Shown piece by piece: positions 33,062 to 41,953 of a stretch of 64,000 nt of DNA (positions are counted from its first letter, which is position 1; each line of letters begins with the position of its first letter). The notes below the pieces were generated by a model. It saw nothing but the letters and a program-made list of their open reading frames with translations. It was not told where the DNA came from and searched no databases. The DNA comes from a virus, in the IMG/VR virus record IMGVR_UViG_3300036770_003657, positions 186,001-250,000 of that record; one strand, given 5' to 3'. A program made the translations under genes and the position numbers.

Positions 33062-34272
33062 TATGCTACCGCTTTCTTCTTTTTAGCAATGGCAATAGCA
33101 GCTTGTTGTTTAGCATTTGCTGCTTCTGTTTTCAAACGACCATCTCGCTCAGCACTCTTTAACAGAGCTGCTCGATCTCCATAACTGCCACGCTTAACAT
33201 CCCTAGCAGCATCCTTTTCACCCTTTGTTGGATTCTTTACGTGCTTCAAAGGATTAAATGCTTCTTTCATACTACACTCTTTCATACCGTGTACTGGACA
33301 ACTTTTACCTTTGGCTGTATGATTACACTTGGCTGATTCGCTAACTTTTTTATCCTTCACAGCCTTCTTCATTGGCTCTTTTTTATTGCCATCCTTGTCC
33401 ATATCTAAAAAGTCTGGTTTAGCCTTTTTACCTTCTTCAAATGGCTTACCTGACTTGGCTGCTGCCTTAGCACGACTGCCCCATACTTCATCTTTAGGAC
33501 TTTCTTTCTTGCCATCACCATCATAATCTTTTTTACTTACTTTCTGACCTTCTCTGGTTTTTACATTTTTGCCTGGAGGTGGAGCAGTAGCACCATCTGG
33601 AGGACTTGGAATATTACCAGTTACACCACCTTTAGGATATAGTTTATTAGTGGGCTTTGGTTGTGCCATTGTATTTTCACTAGTTTTCTTACGTATGCTA
33701 TCTACACTGTAGCCTTGACTCTTATGATCACGACCTGCACGATCTCTTACTTCGCTTTCGCTTTCACCTTCATCTGCATCATAGTGTACATTTTTAGATT
33801 TATTGCCATCTTTGTGCATGAGTTTTACGCTGTACTGACTCTTAGTACTAGTATCAACTTTGCCCTTACGCTTGTCCTTAGCAGTAAAGCCAGTAGCCTC
33901 ATCTACCTTTTCATCCTTTTTCTTCATCTTTTCAGCCTGGGCCTTTTTAAGGGCTTTCATTTTGTCCTTGGCTTCCATTAGTTTGTTTCTAAGGATACGT
34001 TTTTCTTCGGTAGTGTACATATCACTCATTTCAAGTTTTTGTCCATATTCATTGAACTTCATCTCATACTCTAAATAGTGATATACGCTAGCCATATAGT
34101 CTGCTGCTTTAGTAATTTTAGCCTGTATCCACCCTTCTAGTTGGGCATTATCATCCATCATTTTAAATAGTTTTAATGCGTATCTAGCAGTTTTATAAAG
34201 GTCAGCCTTGGCCATTTTACCTTCATCTTCATTCTCTGGGGCGGGCAAACTGCCCTGCATAATAGGATCCAT
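33061..34272 (-). CDS. Lys-rich modular virion-type protein
   Basis: 403 residues. The N-terminal third (LYKTARYALKLFKMMDD, GWIQAKITKAADYMASVYHYLEYEM) is a helical domain I associate with proteins of T4-like aquatic phages. The rest is low-complexity and basic, with two DxDxDG-like loops (DYDGDGKKES, DMDKDGNKKEP) that resemble calcium-binding repeats and a Cys/His segment (CNHTAKGKSCPVHG). It lacks the targeting-like N-terminus of its neighbours. A late-type box and a GGAG ribosome site precede it. Confidence 0.65.
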   Translation of the reverse strand: MDPIMQGSLPAPENEDEGKMAKADLYKTARYALKLFKMMDDNAQLEGWIQAKITKAADYMASVYHYLEYEMKFNEYGQKLEMSDMYTTEEKRILRNKLMEAKDKMKALKKAQAEKMKKKDEKVDEATGFTAKDKRKGKVDTSTKSQYSVKLMHKDGNKSKNVHYDADEGESESEVRDRAGRDHKSQGYSVDSIRKKTSENTMAQPKPTNKLYPKGGVTGNIPSPPDGATAPPPGKNVKTREGQKVSKKDYDGDGKKESPKDEVWGSRAKAAAKSGKPFEEGKKAKPDFLDMDKDGNKKEPMKKAVKDKKVSESAKCNHTAKGKSCPVHGMKECSMKEAFNPLKHVKNPTKGEKDAARDVKRGSYGDRAALLKSAERDGRLKTEAANAKQQAAIAIAKKKKAVA

Positions 34273-34292
34273 ATCTTACTCCGAATTTGTAA

Positions 34293-34300
34293 TATTTATC
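34293..34300 (-). promoter_or_regulatory. T4-late-type promoter box
   Basis: GATAAATA on the minus strand, 20 bp upstream of the ATG at 34272 and overlapping the 3' end of the preceding small gene. GGAG follows at ribosome-site spacing. Confidence 0.65.
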
Positions 34301-34502
34301 GTTTTAACATTGTTCCGCCAAATAAGCTAATATCACTATCTAGTGCATTTTTGGCTGTTCCATTTTTATTTTTTAATGTTTCTACTTTAACTAACTTTGG
34401 TTTTCCGCCTTTATTAGTTATATGTGGGTTGGCTATGGCAACTACATTACCAGCACTGGTGGCTCCTCCGCTTGCTGTTTCATACAGTTCCCTTAGTCTC
34501 AT
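34296..34502 (-). CDS. Small protein with capsid-targeting-like N-terminus
   Basis: 68 residues. MRLRELYETASGG gives the shared basic start and an LYE site near residue 8. The remainder is Lys/Asn/Gly-rich (NKGGKPKLVKVETLKNKNG) with no motif. Cleavage at the LxE would release a basic peptide of about 60 residues. Its ATG follows the preceding gene's stop directly (34503). Function unknown; head-packaged DNA-binding protein is a guess. Confidence 0.6.
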   Translation of the reverse strand: MRLRELYETASGGATSAGNVVAIANPHITNKGGKPKLVKVETLKNKNGTAKNALDSDISLFGGTMLKR

Positions 34503-34880
34503 TTATACTCCATATTGATTACGTTTGATTTTTGCTACAGGGCTTACTGTATTTGTGCTTTTCAGTTCTAAGCTACGCATATCACCTTTGTTTAAATCTT
34601 TGTGATTTGCACCTACAGCTTTACTGGCTTTAACAAACATTTCATGTTCTACTTCTGTATAAGGATGTATAGTTTTCTTTTTACCAAACCAACTCTTGGC
34701 ATCTATATCAGGAACACTTTTTCCATCAGTACTGGCCATAGCTTGTCCTAACTTAAAAGCCACGTAGTCGCTATTGGCTCTTTCTGCGTCACTGTAAATG
34801 CTTACACCGCGTGTAGACTCTTTTTGACGTTTAGTCAATTTGCCTTGTTTACGCTCTGCCAGTATTTCTCTAATCTTCAT
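34503..34880 (-). CDS. Conserved phage protein with capsid-targeting-like N-terminus
   Basis: 125 residues. It begins MKIREILAERKQ, with an LAE site. The remainder (DSAERANSDYVAFKLG-type segment, WFGKKKTIHPYTEVEHEMFVKASKAVG, then TNTVSPVAKIKRNQYG) is a pattern I recall from conserved T4-like aquatic phage proteins. It is basic and might contact packaged DNA. Overlaps the nucleotidyltransferase start region by 4 bp. Confidence 0.65.
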   Translation of the reverse strand: MKIREILAERKQGKLTKRQKESTRGVSIYSDAERANSDYVAFKLGQAMASTDGKSVPDIDAKSWFGKKKTIHPYTEVEHEMFVKASKAVGANHKDLNKGDMRSLELKSTNTVSPVAKIKRNQYGV

Positions 34881-36238
34881 TGCTTGAACATATCCTTAGA
34901 TCCAAATACTTGGCCAAACTTATCACCTAACATATTCTTTAACTTAGTACGTTGATCCGCTCTAAGTACAATCATACCATTATCAAACTTGTAGCCCATG
35001 TCACGTAATTTGGGCATTAGGTCAGTAGCCAACAATTTGTACCTAAATACATCTGGTTGTGCCACAGCATGACCACCCATTTGGCTATTTGGTTTACCAG
35101 GTATGGGCGCACGACGTCGTTTACCATCTAGACCAACGACAAAATGATCTACACCTTTAGGTTTAGTTTCTGGTTCTACCCCAGCATCTTTACCTTTATA
35201 CAGTTTAAAGCGTTCATCAGCACCACCACCTATAAGGCTTTTTAATTCCTTTAGTTCAGGTCCAAAGTCACTGCGTAGAGCACTTAGAGGGAATACAAGT
35301 TCAGCAGCCTCGCCACCAATAAAGTCCACGTCACGTATAGCATCTTCTAATTCACCAAGAGCACTGCTGGCATCAGTAAATTCAAAGTTCACTCTAAGTG
35401 GACGACCTTTGCCACCCTTCTTATCTCTAATGCCTACATTTTGACTACGCTGTACAACTTCTTCTGGGAATGTAGCAAAGTCACCTATAACCTGTATTAG
35501 ATTAGTTCTTGGGTTTAGTTTGAATATAATGTATAGTGTGCCACTAGGCTGTTCTAATTCATATAGTCTCATTTCTTTAGCCTTCTTTTTTGGTTTAGCA
35601 GCAGCGAATTGTCCCATACGCTCCTTGGCCTTACGCATAAGATCCATAACTTGATCATCATCTATTTCTGGACTCATAGCATCACGCCATACTGCAAATT
35701 GTTCTTGTTCACTCTTAGTGGGATCTGTTAATACTTGACGCATTGGTGTAGCACGTGGGCCTTCTTCACCAGCACTAGGGTCACCTGTTTCTTGACGGGC
35801 TATAACGTCCAAGTTATCAAACTTAAATGGAATATCACCTGCCTTATTAGGTTTACCGTTATATTGTTTAAGATATTGGAATGCCTGTTTTTGATCAGCA
35901 CCAACAACCACTGTGACGTTGTTATAACCTTGTTGATTTAGGTTAGTCAATACTCTAGTTAGATCAGGCAGTTCATCTGTGGCAGTTTGAAATATATGCC
36001 CTTGTTCTGGGAATACCTTTTTGTATATGGCCAATTTTTCTTCAGGTTGTAAAGGATCATCTGGACCATATGTTCTACTCACTACAAAATATGGATCACC
36101 GCCCATCTTGTCAGCATAGGTTATAACACTACTGGCCAACATCATATGACCTTTATGACCCATACCTCTGCCCCAACCTACCACAGCAGTTGATCCTTCT
36201 CCTGTTCTATCTAGTTCAAATAATTGTCTAAGCCTCAT
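34877..36238 (-). CDS. HxGH-type nucleotidyltransferase fused to unknown domain
   Basis: 453 residues from MRLRQLFELD at 36238, whose ATG overlaps the upstream stop (ATGA); an ATG 7 codons earlier is less likely. After an LFE cleavage-type site comes a cytidylyltransferase-like fold: VVGWGRGMGHKGH with HKGH at residues 28-31, and later VTVVVGADQKQAF. Such folds transfer nucleotidyl groups (NadR, CoaD and relatives). The second half (IIFKLNPRTNLIQVIGDFA) is an unknown alpha/beta region. Its targeting-like start suggests delivery inside the head. Substrate unknown. Confidence 0.7.
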   Translation of the reverse strand: MRLRQLFELDRTGEGSTAVVGWGRGMGHKGHMMLASSVITYADKMGGDPYFVVSRTYGPDDPLQPEEKLAIYKKVFPEQGHIFQTATDELPDLTRVLTNLNQQGYNNVTVVVGADQKQAFQYLKQYNGKPNKAGDIPFKFDNLDVIARQETGDPSAGEEGPRATPMRQVLTDPTKSEQEQFAVWRDAMSPEIDDDQVMDLMRKAKERMGQFAAAKPKKKAKEMRLYELEQPSGTLYIIFKLNPRTNLIQVIGDFATFPEEVVQRSQNVGIRDKKGGKGRPLRVNFEFTDASSALGELEDAIRDVDFIGGEAAELVFPLSALRSDFGPELKELKSLIGGGADERFKLYKGKDAGVEPETKPKGVDHFVVGLDGKRRRAPIPGKPNSQMGGHAVAQPDVFRYKLLATDLMPKLRDMGYKFDNGMIVLRADQRTKLKNMLGDKFGQVFGSKDMFKQ

Positions 36239-38115
36239 TCGCCTTTCCTTGGAGCCCAATTAGCTTGGTCAATTGCTTTGACAAATTGTCCAGGTAAATC
36301 ATTTTGAAATGCTACACCAGGATGAGCACTAACATATCCTTCTGGTTTTGTCTGTCTTATACCATTGTGTGTTCCACTGCTTAGGTTTTGAATCATTTCC
36401 AGTTTAGCTCTAGTTAGTAATTCTACAGCAGTTAATACAGCATCCATACCAGCACGATCTTTAAGTATCATATCTGCTTGTTTAGAGCTGGTATTAGCAG
36501 TGACCCAATCAATAAATTTTTGTTTAACTCCTGGAATACGTAGGTTTTGATTATAAAATTTGTACAATACATCACCTGGTTTACTTAGTCCAGGCTTAGG
36601 AGCTAGGAAGTTGTTGATTAGATTGGCATTTTCCTGTATATATGATTGAACACTATCTAAACTATTTTCTGTAAATTGTGGAGTTTGTTCAGTATACGTT
36701 GTACCCTGCACTATGGTATATGGGGTGCTCAAGCTTTCTGGGTCTGGATAACGTCCTTCATCACTGCTGCCCAAACTTTCATAAAACCCTGTAGCAGCCA
36801 CCATAACTTTGGCATTGCGAATCTTACGACCAAGATCACTATTTTTTCCTATATGGAATGTAGTAATATTTGGAGTGAACTCATACTCTTGCGTTTTTGG
36901 ATTAAGTATTGGTTTGGCACTTTGTCCATCTGGTTTAGTACCTGGATAAAATAATAATCCACCTTCTAAGAATCCATCATCTGGACTGGCCTGTTCAAAG
37001 AAGGGCCAAAGGCTGGCTAATTGTTTGGCATATTGACGTCGTTGTGCTATTTGATCAGGATCAGCTTTACCCGTACCCATTAGGAACTTTTGTACTTCTT
37101 CTGCACTGCGGGGTATGGTGCTTATGCCATTTTGTAACTCTGTCTTACCACGTTTAAGATATTCCCAAGCATTTTTAGGAATCATCATAAACTGTCCATC
37201 CTGTTTGCCCCAATATACTACAGGGCTACCATCCCATTTAAGTTCTATATTACCACCTTGTGTGCTCATATAACGAAGTCGTTCTACAGCATGTAGTCCG
37301 CCCTTGGCACCATTAGTAAAAACTAGATCTTCAATATGTTGATATTTGCGACCTATTGTTGGTGCTGCTGCTTCGAAAAACTTCTTCTCAGGTCCTTTTA
37401 ATGGCGCACTTTTCCAACTTTGTCCACTACTAGCCAAGCTATAAATTTTTTCACGTTGCGTTATAGGTAGTGCATTCATTATACTTTCTACACTGCCTAA
37501 ATCCTGACTACTTGCTCTTGGACCCAATAATTTCTGTGCTATCTCATCCATATCAGTTGATATAAGGTTAGCCTTTTTACCTTTATCGTCTCTAGCAAAT
37601 AACCCTTCATCTGGACTCCATAGCATACCTTGACTGCTAGCAAGAGCATTCATAACCATCTGTTTGTGTACACCTTTATAAGGACTATCTTTTGGTATGC
37701 TATGAACATGGTACCTATGTACCTGTTGTGCATTGGGCACAACTTTTATATCTACCTGATGAAAACTGCGTCCGAATGGTAGTTTAACATGGACCTGTGT
37801 ACCACTTTTTTTAGTATCAAGACCTTTACCTTGTAGGAATCGTTCTAACTCTACTCTAACACCTTTTGCATCTTGTTGTTGAAATACTTTAGCAGCTACA
37901 TTAGCATCTGCCATAACATCAAGATCACCACTCATAACACCTGGTGTAGGTGTTGCTCCACTGCCTATACGATATAGTTTAATGCCTGTACCCTGTAGGT
38001 AGCGTTCCAATTCTGTTTCTAACCTAGGTGCAAGACTTTGGTCAAATGGTTCAACATCGTCCCAAATATTGCCACCTTCCTTAAGTGGCCTAGCAAATAG
38101 CTCACGAAGGATCAT
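36235..38115 (-). CDS. Pol-beta-type nucleotidyltransferase with KxDG ligase-like motif
   Basis: 626 residues. The start MILRELFARPLKEGG has an LKE site. An N-terminal nucleotidyltransferase pattern follows: RIGSG (50-53), SGDLDVM with D64 and D66, and a third Asp at D122 (HQVDIKV). Further on, ELKWDGSPVVYWG gives K293-W-D-G296, which looks like motif I of the DNA/RNA ligase superfamily. A protein with both signatures is uncommon. Whether both sites are active cannot be told here. It lies next to the HxGH protein with a 4-bp overlap, so the two may cooperate. Confidence 0.65.
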   Translation of the reverse strand: MILRELFARPLKEGGNIWDDVEPFDQSLAPRLETELERYLQGTGIKLYRIGSGATPTPGVMSGDLDVMADANVAAKVFQQQDAKGVRVELERFLQGKGLDTKKSGTQVHVKLPFGRSFHQVDIKVVPNAQQVHRYHVHSIPKDSPYKGVHKQMVMNALASSQGMLWSPDEGLFARDDKGKKANLISTDMDEIAQKLLGPRASSQDLGSVESIMNALPITQREKIYSLASSGQSWKSAPLKGPEKKFFEAAAPTIGRKYQHIEDLVFTNGAKGGLHAVERLRYMSTQGGNIELKWDGSPVVYWGKQDGQFMMIPKNAWEYLKRGKTELQNGISTIPRSAEEVQKFLMGTGKADPDQIAQRRQYAKQLASLWPFFEQASPDDGFLEGGLLFYPGTKPDGQSAKPILNPKTQEYEFTPNITTFHIGKNSDLGRKIRNAKVMVAATGFYESLGSSDEGRYPDPESLSTPYTIVQGTTYTEQTPQFTENSLDSVQSYIQENANLINNFLAPKPGLSKPGDVLYKFYNQNLRIPGVKQKFIDWVTANTSSKQADMILKDRAGMDAVLTAVELLTRAKLEMIQNLSSGTHNGIRQTKPEGYVSAHPGVAFQNDLPGQFVKAIDQANWAPRKGE

Positions 38116-38498
38116 TTATATAAACCATCCTTAATATTTTGTATTTCAGTTTCGTAGATATGATGTGCTACTTGCTCTTTAAAATCTTCTTCTAAATTAT
38201 CATCTAGTTCTCTTACTGGAAATTCTTTTTTATATTCATCGTAGGCTTTTTCGATAACTTTTTTAAACACTCTGTGGCTAAATTCTCCACCACTTTCATA
38301 TTGAGCTTTACAGGTTTTTAGTATAGGAAAAAAGTGACGACGATAAAAGTCATCATTGTGATGCATGAAAAATACAAGATCTTCTGCTAGATCAAATTCA
38401 TATTTTCCTTGATCATCCTTAATAATTTTACTGGGACCAGTGTTTAACATGTCCTCAATGGGCATTTCCTTATTCCCAAACATTTCAAATAGTTTCAT
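38112..38498 (-). CDS. Conserved phage protein, helical
   Basis: 128 residues from MKLFEMFGNKEMP; an in-frame ATG at 38516 would add MIRLGD. The short start gives MKLFEMF with an LFE site, fitting the neighbouring genes. The body is helical and acidic (YEFDLAEDLVFFMHHNDDFYRRHFF, VFKKVIEKAYDEYKKEF). No enzyme motif. It heads the block and follows a late-type box. Confidence 0.6.
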   Translation of the reverse strand: MKLFEMFGNKEMPIEDMLNTGPSKIIKDDQGKYEFDLAEDLVFFMHHNDDFYRRHFFPILKTCKAQYESGGEFSHRVFKKVIEKAYDEYKKEFPVRELDDNLEEDFKEQVAHHIYETEIQNIKDGLYK

Positions 38499-38549
38499 AT
38501 CACCAAGCCTTATCATGCTATGTTAATAACCATAGCCAGTCTTACTTAA

Positions 38550-38557
38550 TATTTATC
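38550..38557 (-). promoter_or_regulatory. T4-late-type promoter box
   Basis: GATAAATA on the minus strand in a 60-80 bp gap, 51 bp upstream of the ATG at 38498. It would start transcription of the putative head-protein block. Confidence 0.6.
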
Positions 38558-38579
38558 AATGTCTGTTTATTGGGAATGT

Positions 38580-39227
38580 CTATTTTTCGCTGATGACTCG
38601 ATCTATACGCTGTATATTTGAGCCAATAAACATCTGTACCATGCTCAAACTTTTGGCATCTTTAACATAAAAGTAACTGTCACCTACTCTGTAACCACGC
38701 TTTACGTGGCGTTGACAGCGTTCTGGCATACGAATTTTGTCATTATCCCTACACCAATTAAAAAAGCTTTCATTATTATCTATACGATTACTAATGGTCA
38801 CTTTATAGTCATAGTTAATACGTTTGAGATATATTGTATTCTTTTCTAAAACTGGAGTAGTTTCAGAAGGGATACTAATATATTTAATTTGATTTTTAAG
38901 ATTTTTGCTAACTGAATAAAAATCATCGTAGCTATCTGTGTAATAACTTACAAAAGGGCTACTGACCATTACTTTGTATTCGTGGCCAGCAGTCTGAAAA
39001 GTTCTTGCTATTAATAATGATATATCATAATCTGACTTCTCTCCACTCCAAATATAGGGAGGAAATTTATCTACACTTTTCCAATATAATATTTTACTAA
39101 CAATTAATTCCATATCCTTATTCCTAAACATAGGCGCAAATTTAGTTACAAGAACTATTTTGTACCTATATTTGTCTAGGAATAGTTTATTGGTTCTCTT
39201 CGTGGGTAACAATGTTAGGTGATTCAT
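38580..39227 (-). CDS. Conserved phage protein of unknown function
   Basis: 215 residues, basic and Tyr/Ser-rich, with mixed alpha/beta segments (KIVLVTKFAPMF, YKVMVSSPFVSYYTDSYDDF, RHVKRGYRVGDSYFYVKD). It overlaps the clpA 3' end by 41 bp, so translation is probably coupled. No motif is recognised. Its position between clpA and the head block leaves its role open. Confidence 0.65.
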   Translation of the reverse strand: MNHLTLLPTKRTNKLFLDKYRYKIVLVTKFAPMFRNKDMELIVSKILYWKSVDKFPPYIWSGEKSDYDISLLIARTFQTAGHEYKVMVSSPFVSYYTDSYDDFYSVSKNLKNQIKYISIPSETTPVLEKNTIYLKRINYDYKVTISNRIDNNESFFNWCRDNDKIRMPERCQRHVKRGYRVGDSYFYVKDAKSLSMVQMFIGSNIQRIDRVISEK

Positions 39228-41451
39228 TTTCAGTTACTTTACTAGTTCTTACACGTTTTGTCACGGTGATTTGGTCATTTTCCAAACCAATTACTGCCGA
39301 ACCACCATCCTTAAGTTCACCAAACAGCATCATACGGCTTAGGGGACGTTTAATCTCCTTGTCTATAACACGTTGTAGTGGACGGGCACCCATTTTACTA
39401 TCAAACCCCTTTTCAATCAAGTTATTTATAGCAGCATCGTTAATACGTATGCGAATGCCCTTGTCTGATACTTGTCGTTTAAGTTCATCAATAAACTTAA
39501 CAACAACCTTATACATTGTATCTTTATTCAACTTGGTAAATGTGATTATGGCATCCAAACGATTTCTAAACTCAGGAGCAAAGAATTTCTTTAGATCCTT
39601 GTCATCATAGTCTTTTTCCTGCTTACCAAAACCAATTTGATTCTTTTCAGCAGCTTGGGCACCAGCATTAGTAGTAAGGATTAGGATAATGTTTCTACAA
39701 TCTGCTTTCTTACCATTGCTACCAGTTACAAACCCATTGTCCATCATCTGTAATAGTATTGTACTAACATCTGGATGACTCTTTTCTACTTCGTCAAAAA
39801 GTAACACACAGTATGGATTTTCTTGTAATTGAGTGATAAGTAATCCTGCATTTTCCTCAAAGCCAACATATCCTGGAGGAGATCCAATCAACTTGCTCAC
39901 GCTGTGCTTTTCTTGATACTCACTCATATCAAAGCGTATAAGTTTTACACCAAGATGTTTGGCTAATGTTTTAGCTGTTTCTGTTTTACCACAACCAGTT
40001 GGCCCCATAAAAACAAATGATCCAATAGGCTTGTTTTCAGGCTTAAGACCAGCACGAGCGACTAGTATTTTATCTACAAGTTCTGTAACAGCATCATTCT
40101 GCCCAAATACTTCATCATTGATTTGCTTTTCAAGATTAGCCAAGTTATTGCTCTCTGTTTCAGCAATTTGTTCTTCAGGCATTTGAATAGCCTGACTTAG
40201 CTCAAATTGAATTTCGTGTTCACCAATAATACGTTCCTGATCTAATTTAAGATTAAATCTACTACAGGCACAATCAATAAGATCAATTGCTTTATCAGGC
40301 AACTTTTTCTCTGTTTGATACTTTATGCTAAGTTTTACAGCAGCTTGAATAGCATCATCTGTAATTTTAACTTTATGGAACTGCTCGTAGTATTTTTTAA
40401 CACCTTTAAGGATTTGAATAGTTACGTCGTATGTTGGTTCATCCACCGTGATACGTTGGAACCTACGCATTAGAGCACGATCTTTTTCAAAGTACTTGCG
40501 ATATTCCTCCCAAGTTGTACTGGCCACTACTTTGATATTACCCTTGCTTAGAGCAGGTTTCATCATGTTAGCAAGGTCATTAGCACTATTACCTGCACTG
40601 CCTGCTCCGCTGATCATATGAGCTTCATCAATAAACAATATTGTTTTACCCTTGGTCTGTAGGCCTTTGAGCACTAGTTTAAAACGTTCTTCAAAATCTC
40701 CACGATATTTACTACCAGCTAACATGCTGCTAATATCCAAACTATAAACCTTGTAATCCTTTAAAAACTCCGGTACATGACCTTTTTCAATATTAAAAGC
40801 CAGTCCTTCTGCAATAGCAGTTTTACCAACACCTGGATCACCGACAAGCATAACATTATTTTTATTGCGACGTCCCATGGCTAAGGCAATATTTTCCAAT
40901 TCTGTCACTCTGCCTACCACTGGATCAACTTTATTACGTTTGACAAGATCATTCAAATTTGTAGTAAATGCTTTTATGGCACGATCTACTTGATGATCAG
41001 TGACTTCTTCTTCTTCAGTTTGTACTTCACTATTGAGATAATCTGCAAACTTATTCTTATCTACCCCAGCCTGTTGAATATAATAACTGGCATAGCTACG
41101 CTTCTCACTCATAATGCTTAGGAACACGTCACTAAGTTCCATAGTTTGTCGGCCATTAAATAGGGCCTGTGTAAATGCACGATTCAATACACGCTCTACT
41201 GCCTGTGTCTTTTTTGGTTTAGTGGCTTCTTCTTTAATAATATCATCAAGTTTATTCTTTAAGTAGTGCTCTAAATTCTTTTTAATGTATTCTGAATCAG
41301 CGCCATATGTTTGTATAGTATTAACAAAATGCTCTTCACCTAACATTGAGTATAATAAATGTTCTAATGTTAAGTATTCATGTTTATAGTTTTTAGCTAG
41401 TTCGATGGCCTGTTCAAAAACTTTTTTAAGATTGTCGCTGGGCTCTACCAT
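39187..41451 (-). CDS. clpA: ClpA-like AAA+ unfoldase
   Basis: 754 residues, near E. coli ClpA (758). An N-terminal Clp repeat domain (LTLEHLLYSMLG, MELSDVFLSIMSE) precedes D1 with GDPGVGKT and ILFIDEAH and D2 with GPTGCGKT and VLLFDEVE, followed by the D2-small domain (GARPLQRVIDKEI). It could feed substrates to host ClpP or act alone. It overlaps the deformylase gene by 26 bp. Phage ClpA is rare enough to be of note. Confidence 0.92.
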   Translation of the reverse strand: MVEPSDNLKKVFEQAIELAKNYKHEYLTLEHLLYSMLGEEHFVNTIQTYGADSEYIKKNLEHYLKNKLDDIIKEEATKPKKTQAVERVLNRAFTQALFNGRQTMELSDVFLSIMSEKRSYASYYIQQAGVDKNKFADYLNSEVQTEEEEVTDHQVDRAIKAFTTNLNDLVKRNKVDPVVGRVTELENIALAMGRRNKNNVMLVGDPGVGKTAIAEGLAFNIEKGHVPEFLKDYKVYSLDISSMLAGSKYRGDFEERFKLVLKGLQTKGKTILFIDEAHMISGAGSAGNSANDLANMMKPALSKGNIKVVASTTWEEYRKYFEKDRALMRRFQRITVDEPTYDVTIQILKGVKKYYEQFHKVKITDDAIQAAVKLSIKYQTEKKLPDKAIDLIDCACSRFNLKLDQERIIGEHEIQFELSQAIQMPEEQIAETESNNLANLEKQINDEVFGQNDAVTELVDKILVARAGLKPENKPIGSFVFMGPTGCGKTETAKTLAKHLGVKLIRFDMSEYQEKHSVSKLIGSPPGYVGFEENAGLLITQLQENPYCVLLFDEVEKSHPDVSTILLQMMDNGFVTGSNGKKADCRNIILILTTNAGAQAAEKNQIGFGKQEKDYDDKDLKKFFAPEFRNRLDAIITFTKLNKDTMYKVVVKFIDELKRQVSDKGIRIRINDAAINNLIEKGFDSKMGARPLQRVIDKEIKRPLSRMMLFGELKDGGSAVIGLENDQITVTKRVRTSKVTENESPNIVTHEENQ

Positions 41452-41953
41452 ATTTTTTCCTTATTTTGTCGAATTTTTTCATAGCCATACTTTGCTTGAG
41501 TTTACTTACACGATCTGTAAAACAGATACCATCTAAGTGATCTAGTTCATGTAAAAAACATTTAGCATCTATGTCATGTAGTGATATTACACAATTATTG
41601 CCATCGCTGTCAAGATACTCGGCAACAACAATTTTTGGTCTTTTAACTGGAATAAGCATTTTAGGAAAGCTCAAACATCCTTCAATTGACTCCAATAATT
41701 GATCACTTGCTGCCTGTAGCCTTGGGTTAAACATGGCAAATGGTCCTGTTTCTAAACTAATGTCTCTAGGAAAGATAGTAATTACTCTAGCTCTAAGCCC
41801 AACTTGATTTCCACTAAGACCTATACCTCTTTCTTTAACCATTAGTTCTATCATTTCTTTTTCAATTTGTTTTGGATCCATTATGGGATTCTCAAAATCA
41901 AAATCAGGCATTTGTTCTCTTAGTATGTCATTTGGAAAGGTTATTAAGTTCAT
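41426..41953 (-). CDS. def: Peptide deformylase
   Basis: 175 residues. The three catalytic motifs are visible: GIGLSGNQ (43-50), EGCLSFP (91-97) and HELDH (135-139). The canonical first motif is GxGLAAxQ, so Ser replaces the first Ala and Gly the second. The enzyme removes the formyl group from new proteins; phage versions are common in aquatic phages. Overlaps clpA and dnaJ by 26 bp on each side. Confidence 0.93.
   Translation of the reverse strand: MNLITFPNDILREQMPDFDFENPIMDPKQIEKEMIELMVKERGIGLSGNQVGLRARVITIFPRDISLETGPFAMFNPRLQAASDQLLESIEGCLSFPKMLIPVKRPKIVVAEYLDSDGNNCVISLHDIDAKCFLHELDHLDGICFTDRVSKLKQSMAMKKFDKIRKKYGRAQRQS

Noticed and set aside
39423-39430. TATAAATA on the minus strand inside clpA
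   Set aside because: It is about 200 bp from the next start and inside coding sequence, so it was not listed as a promoter; it could still be used.
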